The position numbers and the translations under genes were made by a program. From positions 1 through 41,521 of the forward strand of contig CAMQTN010000020.1 in NCBI GenBank assembly GCA_947037115.1: DNA of 41,521 nucleotides, written 5' to 3'. Position 1 is the first letter of the stretch. Each line of letters starts with the position of its first letter. The stretch is from an uncultured Lachnospiraceae bacterium. Lineage in GTDB: Bacteria > Bacillota > Clostridia > Lachnospirales > Lachnospiraceae. Under the pieces are notes generated by a model. The model saw nothing but the letters and a program-made list of their open reading frames with translations. It made no database searches and had not been told where the DNA came from. Below are positions 24,986-33,978 of the stretch, in pieces.

Positions 24986-26755
24986 TCATACGATACCAGA
25001 CTTCTGATCCATGACCAGAACCAGATACCCATGAAATCCCAGTCGGGAAGCCATGTATTCTTTTTCCAGCAGAATCTTTCCGCCGGAAGTATATTCGCGT
25101 ACATCTGCCGGGTCTGACCCCAGATGGATCAATACGCGTATACGGTGCAGGCCGTTCCGTTCAAATACAAGTAGGTCTTTTTTCTTATCTGCCAACAGTA
25201 CACTGTAGTCGTCATGCGGAGAAATCCATTTTTTGCGGATTTCGATTACGGTCTGTACAAACGTTTCTTCATCCGTGTGGGATTCCTCCCACGGCATACC
25301 TCGGCGGTATTCATCTTCCCGGATACCGGCTATCCTCTTTTCGTCTCCATAAAAAACGCTTGGAACCCCGGGGGACATGCAAAGATACAGAAATGCTGCC
25401 TGCCAGAGGCCATAGTCTTCTTTGCACAGACTGTAAAACCGCGACACGTCATGACTGTCCAGAAGGTTCAACTGGGCGCAGCTCACCTGTATCGGATACC
25501 GCAGGAACATATCTGTCATACGCCACGCAAAAGCGTCCGCCGTAGTCCGGCGCAGGGCAAAAAAATCGCGGCAGTGTTTTCTGAAGTCATAATTCATGAC
25601 AGAGTCAAACATATCCCCTTTTAGCCAGACTTCTGCATTTTCCCACACTTCTCCGATCAAAACCGCTTCCGGGTCCGCTGTGCGTACAGCAGTTCTGAAC
25701 TTGCGCCAGAAGCTTTTATCCACTTCATTTGCCACATCAAGGCGCCAGCCGTCTACATGGAATTTTTCGATCCAATAGCGGCCCACCTGCGCAAAATACT
25801 CCTGTACCGCGGGATTTGCGGTATTAAGTTTCGGCATTTTGCGCTCATATGCAAAGCATGCATATCCCGGCTCTGTCTCCGCTGTTTCCGGGCGTACAAC
25901 CGGATATGTAAGATCGTAAAACCAATCTTTGTAGGCGGAGGCCTCCCCCTTTTCAACCACATCCGAAAACTGTGGGAAATACCAGCTGCAATGGTTAAAC
26001 ACGCCGTCTATAATAATATGCATTCCCTTTTCGTGTACTGCCTGAGTCAGCTGTAGAAAGTCTTCATCGGTTCCCATACAGGGATCGATATGAAAATAAT
26101 TGACAATATCGTACTTGTGGTATTCACCGGCACAAAAGACCGGATTCAGATAGAGACAGTTGAACCCGAGACCACAGATATAATCGAGGTTTTCTTTTAT
26201 CCCGCGGATCGTGCCGCCAAGACGGCTGCGGCTTTGTGTGCCGTCTGCGCCGGCGATCTCATGACCTCTTCCCGGAAGATGATTCCTGCCGTCTGCAAAG
26301 CTGTCCGGAAAAATATTATAGACGACCGCGTGCACAAACCATTCCGGCATCGTTACCACTTCCGAACGCAGAATATAGGGATACTGATAATATTCGCTTC
26401 TGCCTTCTATCACGAAACCGTCCTCCATAACGAGATCCGGCAGTTCACGGTGAAAAGAGTCGGCATAGTAAAAGATTTTTTCAGTCTCTTTTTCCAGTTG
26501 AAAATAGTAACAGATCCGCCGTGGACATTTTGTCAGTGTCACTTCATAAAAATCGTAAAGTTCATCCTGATATTTTCTTTTCATATCGATGGATGTAAAC
26601 TGCACCGGAGATGAAATACATGCCCTGTCCCCGTAAAAAAGCGTACAACGATCCAGGTCCCCTTTGCCGGCCCGCAACCGGAGCACAAAACGATCTTCCG
26701 CGCACGCAAAGGCATACTGGGACGCCGGTATATGCAAAATTGCACTTCTATTCAT
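24986..26755 (-). CDS. GH13 alpha-amylase family enzyme (cyclomaltodextrinase/neopullulanase-like)
   Basis: 589 residues, no signal peptide, so cytoplasmic. An N-terminal beta domain of about 120 residues (CBM34-like) precedes the (beta/alpha)8 barrel. Conserved regions: DGVFNH (250-255), GWRLDVANE with nucleophile D340, IGEVWE with acid/base E369, and LLDSHD with D436. MPKLNTANP is typical of the cyclodextrin- and maltodextrin-degrading subgroup. It splits imported maltodextrins or cyclodextrins to glucose and maltose. It is last of the operon with malE/F/G-like genes. GAGG stands about eight bases before the ATG. Confidence 0.9.
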   Translation of the reverse strand: MNRSAILHIPASQYAFACAEDRFVLRLRAGKGDLDRCTLFYGDRACISSPVQFTSIDMKRKYQDELYDFYEVTLTKCPRRICYYFQLEKETEKIFYYADSFHRELPDLVMEDGFVIEGRSEYYQYPYILRSEVVTMPEWFVHAVVYNIFPDSFADGRNHLPGRGHEIAGADGTQSRSRLGGTIRGIKENLDYICGLGFNCLYLNPVFCAGEYHKYDIVNYFHIDPCMGTDEDFLQLTQAVHEKGMHIIIDGVFNHCSWYFPQFSDVVEKGEASAYKDWFYDLTYPVVRPETAETEPGYACFAYERKMPKLNTANPAVQEYFAQVGRYWIEKFHVDGWRLDVANEVDKSFWRKFRTAVRTADPEAVLIGEVWENAEVWLKGDMFDSVMNYDFRKHCRDFFALRRTTADAFAWRMTDMFLRYPIQVSCAQLNLLDSHDVSRFYSLCKEDYGLWQAAFLYLCMSPGVPSVFYGDEKRIAGIREDEYRRGMPWEESHTDEETFVQTVIEIRKKWISPHDDYSVLLADKKKDLLVFERNGLHRIRVLIHLGSDPADVREYTSGGKILLEKEYMASRLGFHGYLVLVMDQKSGIV

Positions 26756-26826
26756 TTTATTTACCTCACATGATCACTCTTTTTTGTTGGTTGACGTCCC
26801 CAGGTCCACGGGACATACACATCCTG

Positions 26827-27687
26827 TTAACCTTTTACGCCGCCGGCAGTCAGCCCGGACACCATGTATTTCTGAAAACAGAAGAATATAACAAGAATCG
26901 GTACTGATACCAGAATAGCAGCGGCTGAAAACAGGGGCCAGCTTCTGCTGTAATCATTCGCCTGTAGTTGATACAGGCCGCCTGCCAGAGTGTAGCTCTC
27001 CTCTTTCAACATAAAAGTAGTTGCGAACAGATATTCGTTCCACACAAAGATCAGAACCATTACTGCCGTTACTATAATCGCCGGACGCGCAAGCGGCAGG
27101 ACGATTTTCGCAATCAGCTGGACATTGCCTGCGCCGTCGATCCTGGCAGCCTCTTCGATTTCGATTGGAATCGAATCAAAATATCCTTTCATATTCCAAA
27201 TGCTGAAAATGCACATGCTTCCTGCATAGACGAAGATCAGTCCCCCGTGGGAATCCAGCAGATTCATCAGTCTGAACAGGCGGAAGATTGCAAACATCGA
27301 AAGGATCTGCGGAAATGCATTCAGCAGAAGGAGTATCTGCATGAACGCAGTTTTCCCTGTGAACCGGAACCGTGAAAAGGCATAAGAAGATAATACACTT
27401 GTCCCCATCGCGATTATCATGGTACCCACACTTAGGACGATTGAGTTTGCCAGCCATCGCAGGAAAGGTTCTTCCACGATGATTCTGCGGTAATTGTCCA
27501 GGGTGAATTTTTCCGGAAAGATGGAAAGCCCTGTCATCAACGCGCCGCCGCCTCCGCTGACAGACAATAACAGCACATACAGAATCGGCACCAGCCCCAA
27601 AAAGCAAATGCAAATATAAAAAAGGTTCAAACCTGTTATTTGTATTCTTTTTTTTACAGACCATGATATTCCATTATTTTGAGTCAT
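26827..27687 (-). CDS. Maltodextrin-type ABC transporter permease (MalG-like)
   Basis: 286 residues, six helices, with the EAA loop IEIEEAARIDGAGNVQLIAKIVLPLARPA. It pairs with the MalF-like protein encoded upstream to form the channel. ATG 27687 has GGAG before it; an earlier ATG at 27699 has none. No ATPase gene lies in the operon, so a shared MsmX/MsiK-type ATPase from elsewhere probably drives it. Confidence 0.9.
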   Translation of the reverse strand: MTQNNGISWSVKKRIQITGLNLFYICICFLGLVPILYVLLLSVSGGGGALMTGLSIFPEKFTLDNYRRIIVEEPFLRWLANSIVLSVGTMIIAMGTSVLSSYAFSRFRFTGKTAFMQILLLLNAFPQILSMFAIFRLFRLMNLLDSHGGLIFVYAGSMCIFSIWNMKGYFDSIPIEIEEAARIDGAGNVQLIAKIVLPLARPAIIVTAVMVLIFVWNEYLFATTFMLKEESYTLAGGLYQLQANDYSRSWPLFSAAAILVSVPILVIFFCFQKYMVSGLTAGGVKG

Positions 27688-27714
27688 AACTTTCTCCATT
27701 TCTGTGCCAAAGCA

Positions 27715-28602
27715 CTACGTCTCCTTAGCTGCCCGGTTCGTCCATGCGGAAAAGACGATGATTATCACAAAAATTACTATGGATACTGCGGAGGACAACC
27801 CATAATTATTGGAAACAAACGCATTCTGATGCGCGTATGTGATAATGGTCTGCATGGTTGATCCCGATACGGAACCTTTCTGCATTGTCAGAAGGTATAC
27901 AATATCAAACTGCTTAAAGGTAGTGAAGGTTGTCATGATTACTACAGGAGCCATCACTTTCCGCAAAGAGGGAAGCGTAATATACAGATTTTTCTGCCAT
28001 GTGCCTGCGCCGTCCAAAACAGCGCTTTCATACATGCTGCGGTCGATACTCTGCAACGCCCCGTCAAACATGACGATCATATATGGCAGGGACATCCACA
28101 GGTTCAAAACCATACAGGAAAGAAATGCAGGGCCGTTTTTAGACAGAAAATTCATCTTCTCAAATCCTGCTGCAACTAAAATTTTGTTAAGCAGTCCGAA
28201 TTCCGTATTATACATGCCGACGCGCCATGCCAGGATCGACACATACGCGGGCATGGCCCACGGGAAAATAATAAGCGTCTTATAGATTCTTCTGGCACGC
28301 AGTCCTTCCGCATTCAGTCCTGCTGCAAGTATGTATGCAATGCCGACATCCAACGTCATATTTGCAATCGTCCATCCGACAGTCGTCCAAAACGCGGCGA
28401 AGAAATCCGAATTCATTTTGCCGAGAGCACGCACGTAATTATCTGCACCGATAAATGTGTAGTCCTGCCAATGGTAAAGGTTCATGTTGGTAAAGGAAAT
28501 ATATCCCGTATAGAGAATGGGAAACAGCACGACTACTCCGATCAGCAGGAATGCCGGAAGATTATATAACCAGGGCGTAAATTTTTTCCGTGGGTTTTTC
28601 AT
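27715..28602 (-). CDS. Maltodextrin-type ABC transporter permease (MalF-like)
   Basis: 295 residues, six helices, beginning PWLYNLPAFLLIGVVVLFPI and then SFTNMNLYHW, with the docking loop MYESAVLDGAGTWQKNLYIT. It lacks the large periplasmic domain of E. coli MalF, as usual in Bacillota. The ribosome site is weak (AAGGA, about 12 bases off). A strong stem-loop separates it from the binding-protein gene. Confidence 0.9.
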   Translation of the reverse strand: MKNPRKKFTPWLYNLPAFLLIGVVVLFPILYTGYISFTNMNLYHWQDYTFIGADNYVRALGKMNSDFFAAFWTTVGWTIANMTLDVGIAYILAAGLNAEGLRARRIYKTLIIFPWAMPAYVSILAWRVGMYNTEFGLLNKILVAAGFEKMNFLSKNGPAFLSCMVLNLWMSLPYMIVMFDGALQSIDRSMYESAVLDGAGTWQKNLYITLPSLRKVMAPVVIMTTFTTFKQFDIVYLLTMQKGSVSGSTMQTIITYAHQNAFVSNNYGLSSAVSIVIFVIIIVFSAWTNRAAKET

Positions 28603-28662
28603 AGTTTGCTCAGTCCTTCTTCTTAAATATAATGTTTTCCGTTTTCTTCAGCACTTTGGCTT

Positions 28663-28693
28663 CACGCAGACATCGTATTCGGATGTCTGCGTG
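28663..28693 (-). other. Intercistronic stem-loop between binding protein and MalF-like gene
   Basis: CACGCAGACATC (28663-28674) and GATGTCTGCGTG (28682-28693) make a perfect 12-bp stem with a 7-base loop. No U-run follows on the minus strand, so it is better read as an mRNA 3' stabiliser or attenuator that keeps the binding protein more abundant than the permeases. Confidence 0.6.
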
Positions 28694-28709
28694 CGGTTTC
28701 TGTTTACCT

Positions 28710-30044
28710 TTACTGCATATCCGCGATTGCCTGCAGTGCTTCCTCCTGATATTTGTCTGCTGCAGAATCGAGATCCTCGCCGGATTTATTGACTGCCGCC
28801 AGCAGAGATTCCGCCGGACCCCACATAACGCTCATTTCGGGGATGTTGGGCATGGGCACTGCCTTCTGTGCGGTTTTCTCCATTGCCAGAATCATTTCGT
28901 TTGCCGCAACGTCAGCGTCCTCATATGCCTTGCTGTTTGCAGGCGCGCAGTTAAACTCCTTTGCCAGTGTAATGCCTGCCTCGGGTTCTGCCAAAACCTC
29001 CAAAACTCTTGTAAGCGCTTCTTTCTTGCTTTCAGCCGCGTACTTTAACACGCCCAGGCACTGCACACCGGAATAGGGTATCATCACTTCCCCGTTGGGC
29101 AGTGTGAAATCGCACAGCGATTTAATTCCCAGATCGATACCTGCATCTCTGATTCCGGATACCAGCCATGGACCGCCAATGATTGCGGCCGCCTTGCCTT
29201 CATTAAACAGCGCGGTTACCGTGTTATAATCCCCATCTGCCTGTAACTGTGCAAATTTCCTGTTATAATTGACGGCCTCTTTTGTCCCCGGCGCATTTAA
29301 TCCGGGAGTGCCGTCCTTATCAATAATATATCCGCCAAATCCGTTGATGAAAGGAGCTATGTTATAAGAAGTGGAATGCTGGTTCACCAAAGCGTAGGTT
29401 CCTGCATTCACATCGGTGTTGGCAGCCATATAGTCATATAATTCCTCTGTGGTTGAAGGCATGTCGCCGTCCCACAAAGCCTTATTATACATGAACAGAA
29501 GCGTCTCATAGTAGACAGGCATCAGGTACTGTTCGTCTTTGTAAGTCGCCGCTTCGATTGTCATTGGTATGAAATCTTTTTCCTTGTCTGCATCAATCAG
29601 ATTTCCTACCGGCTCCAAAATGCCCATTTCTGCAAAGGCTCCCAGAGAATCATGAGCAAAGAGATACATATCCGGGCCGTTTGCCGCATCTGTCCCATAC
29701 AATTTGATCTGGCCGGTAACATCCGGCTTCTTCTCGAAACGCAGGGTAATATTCTCATCCGCAAGTTTTGCATTTACTACGTCCGCAAGTGCATTCATCA
29801 TTGATTCATCGTTGTCGTGCCAGGCCGTGATTGTCACAGCCTCCCTGGACGTCTGCGTGTCACTGTCCTGATCATTCACAGATGCCTGCGCCGCTGCGCT
29901 TTCGGCGCTATCTGCGGATGTCCCTGCCGTGTTTCCTGCATCAGATGCGGCATTCTGTCCGTTTTGCCCGCATCCTGTCAGCATTCCTGCTGTCAAAGCG
30001 CCTGCAAGCAGAAGGCTTAAGCCTGTTTTCCCGTTTTTTCTCAT
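28710..30044 (-). CDS. Maltodextrin-type substrate-binding lipoprotein (MalE-like)
   Basis: 444 residues with lipobox LTGC (C22 from this start) and an Ala/Ser/Asp linker to about 65. The mature part is a family-1 sugar-binding protein: TITAWHDNDESMMNALADVV, PDMYLFAHDSLGAFAEMGIL (lobe hinge), MPVYYETLLFMYNK, and AAIIGGPWLVSG near the sugar site. It delivers maltodextrin-like sugars to the MalF/MalG-like permeases. ATG 30044 is chosen for GGAGG upstream. It is divergent from a LacI regulator, whose likely operator lies in the shared promoter. Confidence 0.9.
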   Translation of the reverse strand: MRKNGKTGLSLLLAGALTAGMLTGCGQNGQNAASDAGNTAGTSADSAESAAAQASVNDQDSDTQTSREAVTITAWHDNDESMMNALADVVNAKLADENITLRFEKKPDVTGQIKLYGTDAANGPDMYLFAHDSLGAFAEMGILEPVGNLIDADKEKDFIPMTIEAATYKDEQYLMPVYYETLLFMYNKALWDGDMPSTTEELYDYMAANTDVNAGTYALVNQHSTSYNIAPFINGFGGYIIDKDGTPGLNAPGTKEAVNYNRKFAQLQADGDYNTVTALFNEGKAAAIIGGPWLVSGIRDAGIDLGIKSLCDFTLPNGEVMIPYSGVQCLGVLKYAAESKKEALTRVLEVLAEPEAGITLAKEFNCAPANSKAYEDADVAANEMILAMEKTAQKAVPMPNIPEMSVMWGPAESLLAAVNKSGEDLDSAADKYQEEALQAIADMQ

Positions 30045-30120
30045 AAAATCCTCCATTCTGAACCACCGTAAATCTATGATTCCTCTTGCGAAATTGTTTT
30101 CCTGATTATTTTAAAATACA

Positions 30121-30136
30121 AATGATGCGCATCATT
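30121..30136. promoter_or_regulatory. LacI-family operator, perfect palindrome
   Basis: AATGATGCGCATCATT is its own reverse complement, with the central CG typical of LacI-family operators. It lies just downstream of the minus-strand start predicted near 30142, so a bound repressor would block the sugar operon. Confidence 0.65.
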
Positions 30137-30148
30137 CGCTTAAGTCCT

Positions 30149-30157
30149 TTTATACCA
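30149..30157 (-). promoter_or_regulatory. Extended -10 of the maltodextrin operon
   Basis: On the minus strand TGG then TATAAA (30154-30149); no good -35 is seen. Confidence 0.4.
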
Positions 30158-30197
30158 CTTTTTCGCCATTTTTTCTATGCAATCTATTCCTTTTCTA

Positions 30198-30226
30198 TTG
30201 ACTTTGTTAGGAAACCGCTATACTAT
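30198..30226 (+). promoter_or_regulatory. Promoter of the LacI regulator gene
   Basis: TTGACT (30198-30203), 17-bp spacer, TACTAT (30221-30226), 49 bases before the start codon. Confidence 0.5.
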
Positions 30227-30275
30227 TAACTTGAATTTAGGAATTTTTACAAAAAGAGAAAGGGAAACAATTTCT

Positions 30276-31304
30276 ATGGCTGTAACCATCCGCGATGTTG
30301 CAAGAGAAGCCGGCGTTTCTACATCCACAGTTTCTAAAGTATTGAACAACTGGAGTTCCATATCTGCGGAAACCTGTGCCCGTGTCCACGCCGCCATTGA
30401 TAAATTGCAGTATACACCCAATGCAAGGGCGGTCAGCTTTGCCAGGGGCGCTGCCAAAAACATTATATTTTTATCCAGTTTGAAAAAGGAGGAGGCTTAC
30501 CATAATCCTCATATGTTTGAGATTCTCTGTGGTGTGCATAAAGAATTGTCCGCTCATGGATATACCGTGATGCTGACAGATATCCCCCGGGACAGCGCGC
30601 CTGAAACGTTTCTTACAAATCTGATCACAAGCCGCGCTGCGGATGGGATTCTGATCCATGGTTCCTGTAATATTCCTGATATGGCCAAAATTTTGCTGGA
30701 AACACAGTTCCCTCATATATACATCGGCAATCCGGGGCGCAGAAGCCGCATCTGCTGGATTGACACCAATAACGGGCTTGCCGGGCAGTTTGCCGCCCAG
30801 CACATGCTGGAATGCCGTTATGAAAAAGTGGCCTTTATTGCTGAAAGCCGCACAGACTACATTTCCATGCAGCGACTGAATGGTTTTCTCGGTGGCATGT
30901 ATGATTATGGTTACAGGATTCCCGATGAATATATCCGCTATACGGATTCCACCAGAGAAGATGCCTATCGTCAGTCTTTGGAGTTGCTTGCCCTGCCAAA
31001 ACCTCCGCAGGCTATTGTCTGTGAAAATAATACGCTGGCATTGAGTTTATCGAAAGCGCTACAGGAAAATCATATACGGGTTCCTGATGAAGCTGCTTTT
31101 CTTACGTTCGACAGTTATCCGTATTCTGCCCTGATCGAACCTACCCCCACGATCATAGACATTGATGTCTATGATCTGGGCATTCAGGCGGCAGTTATGC
31201 TTCTGCGGAAACTCGAAAACCCGTCCCTGCTGGTACAGACCTATACAACGCTTCCTGTCCTGCGTCAGGGATGTACGACTGTGGTTCAGAAAAAGAAGAA
31301 ATAG
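30276..31304 (+). CDS. LacI-family transcriptional regulator
   Basis: 342 residues. N-terminal HTH and hinge helix VTIRDVAREAGVSTSTVSKV with TPNARAVSFARG, then a periplasmic-binding-like sugar domain. ATG 30276 is chosen because AAAGGG precedes it and the HTH begins at residue 3; the frame is open upstream to 30177 but that stretch spans the promoter. It is divergent from the maltodextrin import operon, so it very probably represses it in the absence of the sugar, through the palindrome at 30121-30136. Confidence 0.92.
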   Translation: MAVTIRDVAREAGVSTSTVSKVLNNWSSISAETCARVHAAIDKLQYTPNARAVSFARGAAKNIIFLSSLKKEEAYHNPHMFEILCGVHKELSAHGYTVMLTDIPRDSAPETFLTNLITSRAADGILIHGSCNIPDMAKILLETQFPHIYIGNPGRRSRICWIDTNNGLAGQFAAQHMLECRYEKVAFIAESRTDYISMQRLNGFLGGMYDYGYRIPDEYIRYTDSTREDAYRQSLELLALPKPPQAIVCENNTLALSLSKALQENHIRVPDEAAFLTFDSYPYSALIEPTPTIIDIDVYDLGIQAAVMLLRKLENPSLLVQTYTTLPVLRQGCTTVVQKKKK

Positions 31305-31416
31305 AAGTATGGATGCAAAATACTACCTTTTTACGCAAAAGTACCATAGTATCCATGGGAAATTCGTGGTATGGTCAGGTCAGAAACTTCAGGAAAAAGT
31401 AAGGAGGAAATGGTGT

Positions 31417-32025
31417 ATGATTATGGAAATCATAAGTATTTTGCTGGGCGTTGTTCTGTTGTGCATGACAGGATATGGGTATGGAGAGGGAGGCTTTGCA
31501 CTGTATCGCTTCGACTTTCTGCTGGATATACCGTCCCTTGTCATTGTGCTGGTGTTTACGGTGCCGGTGCTGTTCAAAAACGGCGTGTGGAAGGACTTTA
31601 AGAGAGCCTGTCGGCTGTTGCGGAAGGATTATAACTGCCACCTGAGCGAACTGCGGCGCACGCTGGACGTGGTGGAGATGATGCAGAAGCAGGTAATTTA
31701 TGCAGGAGTCATCTGCATGCTGCTGTCTCTCATTACTATGCTGGGCAACCTGTCCGATCTGGCCAGCGTTGGGCCAAATGTGGCTGTGGCAATTCTGACC
31801 ATGCTGTATGCTTTGATTTTGGAAATGCTGCTGCTTCCTTTGCAGCTCGAAGTTAAGCGCCGGATTATCGATTATATGGAAGTGGATACGGACACTGAGA
31901 GCGAGAAAGCCGGGGGCGGGAAAGAAAACGGCAAGGCAGAGGCCGGAAAAGGGAGCGACGCAGCTGGGAGAGAGAATGGCAAGGCAGAGGGGCCGGCTGC
32001 CGGAACAAAGGACGGGCAGATATGA
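31417..32025 (+). CDS. MotA/TolQ/ExbB-like four-helix membrane protein
   Basis: 202 residues. Four predicted helices (about 3-20, 36-53, 92-110, 119-140). LDIPSLVIVLVFTVP and SVGPNVAVAILTMLYALILE recall the equivalent helices of MotA-type proton channels, including the Gly-Pro before helix 4. No MotB-like partner and no flagellar gene is near, and the cytoplasmic loop (54-91) is shorter than in MotA. The tail (155-202) is charged and repetitive, with ENGKAE twice. ATG 31417 is chosen for AAGGAGG ten bases upstream; the frame is open far upstream but that overlaps the LacI gene. The stop overlaps the next start (ATGA). Function unknown; ion channel or signal transducer is inference. Confidence 0.65.
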   Translation: MIMEIISILLGVVLLCMTGYGYGEGGFALYRFDFLLDIPSLVIVLVFTVPVLFKNGVWKDFKRACRLLRKDYNCHLSELRRTLDVVEMMQKQVIYAGVICMLLSLITMLGNLSDLASVGPNVAVAILTMLYALILEMLLLPLQLEVKRRIIDYMEVDTDTESEKAGGGKENGKAEAGKGSDAAGRENGKAEGPAAGTKDGQI

Positions 32026-32606
32026 GGAAGCATACGCTTCGATGCCTGTTAGGACTCGGTTATGTACTCCTTCTGTCCACACTGCTTCTTTACCAGATGG
32101 GAGTGCTCGGCAGGAGGCGGGAGTGGGAGATTGCAACGTTTGGAACACTGCTTCTGGGCGTTGCGCTGGCGGTGGTTTTGATGCTTTATCTTCGCGTGAG
32201 GGACCAGGTAGAACGGCAGAAGGAGAGTCGCGGGACAAAGACGGCGCCCGGACAGGAGGAAGGAGAGAAAAATCCTGCCGGATCGATATATGCTGATTCT
32301 CAAAATCTCTCGGCAGGAAGTAGGAGCTATGAAGAAATATACGCTTCGTTTTTAGCGGTGATGGAGGCGTGCTCCCTCTCTGAACGGGAACTGGAAGTAG
32401 CCTGGCTTCTCTTTAGAGGCTACACCAACAGGCAGATCGGGGAGACACTCTATATCGCCGAAACAACGGTCAAGAAGCATGTCTCCCACATATATCAGAA
32501 AATGGATGTGCAGAGCCGAAAGGAATTCCGGACGTGCGTGCAGGCTGCGGTTGTTTCTATTCCTGCCGTTTCCCGGGTTCCTTCTCAAACAGATCCTCGC
32601 GGGTGA
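32022..32606 (+). CDS. Membrane-anchored LuxR-type transcription regulator
   Basis: 194 residues. Two helices at the N-terminus (about 8-26 and 38-57) with a short loop, a charged linker, and a LuxR/GerE HTH at 118-168 (LSERELEVAWLLFRGYTNRQ, then TTVKKHVSHIYQKM). There is no receiver domain. DNA-binding regulators held in the membrane usually sense via a partner, here the MotA/TolQ-like protein whose gene overlaps by four bases. The last 50 bases overlap the 3' end of the convergent MATE gene. Target genes unknown; the MATE pumps alongside are candidates (inference). Confidence 0.75.
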   Translation: MRKHTLRCLLGLGYVLLLSTLLLYQMGVLGRRREWEIATFGTLLLGVALAVVLMLYLRVRDQVERQKESRGTKTAPGQEEGEKNPAGSIYADSQNLSAGSRSYEEIYASFLAVMEACSLSERELEVAWLLFRGYTNRQIGETLYIAETTVKKHVSHIYQKMDVQSRKEFRTCVQAAVVSIPAVSRVPSQTDPRG

Positions 32607-33945
32607 TGTTTTTCAACCACTTTTTGCTGCGGTAGTGTCTGATTACCCAGGGCCACTTGACAAACTCGTCGGTGCATAGAAGAAAATATACCCAGAGAAC
32701 AGGCAGCTTAAAGACAAAGGCGGCGAGGAAGCCGAGTGGCACCGCATAGCCCCACATGTCAATGGTATCGCAGATCAGGCCAAATCGGCTGTCGCCGCCG
32801 GCCCGGAAGACACCGGCAATCAGGGTCGTATTGACGGCGGCTCCCATGATATAGTAAGTGTTGATGAGCAGCATATATTTCAGATAGTGCATGGCAGTTT
32901 CGGAAAGCTTTGCAAAGTGCAGGACAAAAGGGGTGGCGGTGAGCACCAGCGCACCGCCGATGGCGCCGGTAATGACGGTGAGCTTCATCAGCTTGGAAGC
33001 GTATTCTTTGGCACGCTCCATATCCCCCTCACCCATCACATTGCCAAGCAGGATACCGCCTGCGCTGGCCGTACCGAAGCAGAGGACGGTGCCGAAGTTT
33101 CTGACTACTACAACGAGAGAGTTGGCGGCCACTGCGTCGGAGCCCATGTGCCCCAGAATCACGGAGTACATGGAAAAGGCAACGCTCCACGCCACGTCGT
33201 TTAAGAGAGCGGGCAGGGAGAGCCTGACAAAATCCTGAAACAAAAGTTTACTGTGCAGAAACATGTAGCTTACCTTGAGTTTGATATCCCTGCTGAAAAT
33301 GGACACCACAATACAGCCGGCCAGCTCGATGATACGGGACAGCGCGGTGGCGATTGCCACGCCCACAGCCCCTAATTTCGGCGCGCCGAAGAGACCGAAG
33401 ATGAATACGGCGTTTAAAAAGATGTTCAGGGTAAACGCCATTACATTTAAGATCATGGACACGGTGACACGGCCGATGCTCCGAAGGATTGCCAGATAGA
33501 CCTCGATGATGCCCCAGCACAGGTAGGTGACGGACATCACACGAAGGTATCCCGCGCCGATGGCGATCAGCTCCGTGTCGTTGGTAAAAAGCTTCATCAT
33601 CAGTTCCGGCGCAAAGAAGGCGAAGCCGGAAAAGACCAGAGTGATCAGCAGGGAAAAGCGAAGAGCGATGCCCTGGATCACGCGGATCGGCTGGATATCC
33701 CCCTTTCCCCAATACTGTGCGCTCAACATGGACGCGCCTGTCCCCAGGCCGTAGTAGACCATAAAAAGGACGCTGGCGTAGTTGGCGGCCAGAGATACGG
33801 CGGAGATGGAAGACTGTCCCACATAATTTAACATGACCACGTCCGCGGAGTTCACGGCCGCGCTTAAGAGATTCTGTATGACGATGGGAATGACCAGCTT
33901 AATAATCTGCGAATAAAACCTGTCTTTGGTAAGGCTGCTGTTCAT
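32557..33945 (-). CDS. MATE-family efflux transporter
   Basis: 462 residues, twelve helices in two MATE halves: IIKLVIPIVIQNLLSAAVNS at the start and LSLPALLNDVAWSVAFSMYS opening the second half, plus GTGASMLSAQYWGKGD. It exports drugs or metabolites with Na+ or H+. CGGAGG stands before the ATG. It is divergent from a second, distantly related MATE gene at 34119, with a strong minus-strand promoter between, and its 3' end overlaps the LuxR gene. Confidence 0.92.
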   Translation of the reverse strand: MNSSLTKDRFYSQIIKLVIPIVIQNLLSAAVNSADVVMLNYVGQSSISAVSLAANYASVLFMVYYGLGTGASMLSAQYWGKGDIQPIRVIQGIALRFSLLITLVFSGFAFFAPELMMKLFTNDTELIAIGAGYLRVMSVTYLCWGIIEVYLAILRSIGRVTVSMILNVMAFTLNIFLNAVFIFGLFGAPKLGAVGVAIATALSRIIELAGCIVVSIFSRDIKLKVSYMFLHSKLLFQDFVRLSLPALLNDVAWSVAFSMYSVILGHMGSDAVAANSLVVVVRNFGTVLCFGTASAGGILLGNVMGEGDMERAKEYASKLMKLTVITGAIGGALVLTATPFVLHFAKLSETAMHYLKYMLLINTYYIMGAAVNTTLIAGVFRAGGDSRFGLICDTIDMWGYAVPLGFLAAFVFKLPVLWVYFLLCTDEFVKWPWVIRHYRSKKWLKNITREDLFEKEPGKRQE

Positions 33946-33978
33946 GGAAAAACCTCCGTTTTTGCGTAAAGTGATAAC

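Noticed and set aside
24132..24989. Antisense frame of 285 codons
   Set aside because: Shadow of an ABC ATPase with all motifs; it also runs through the terminator hairpin.
31417..32025. Flagellar stator MotA
   Set aside because: No MotB, no flagellar genes and a short cytoplasmic loop; only a distant resemblance is claimed.
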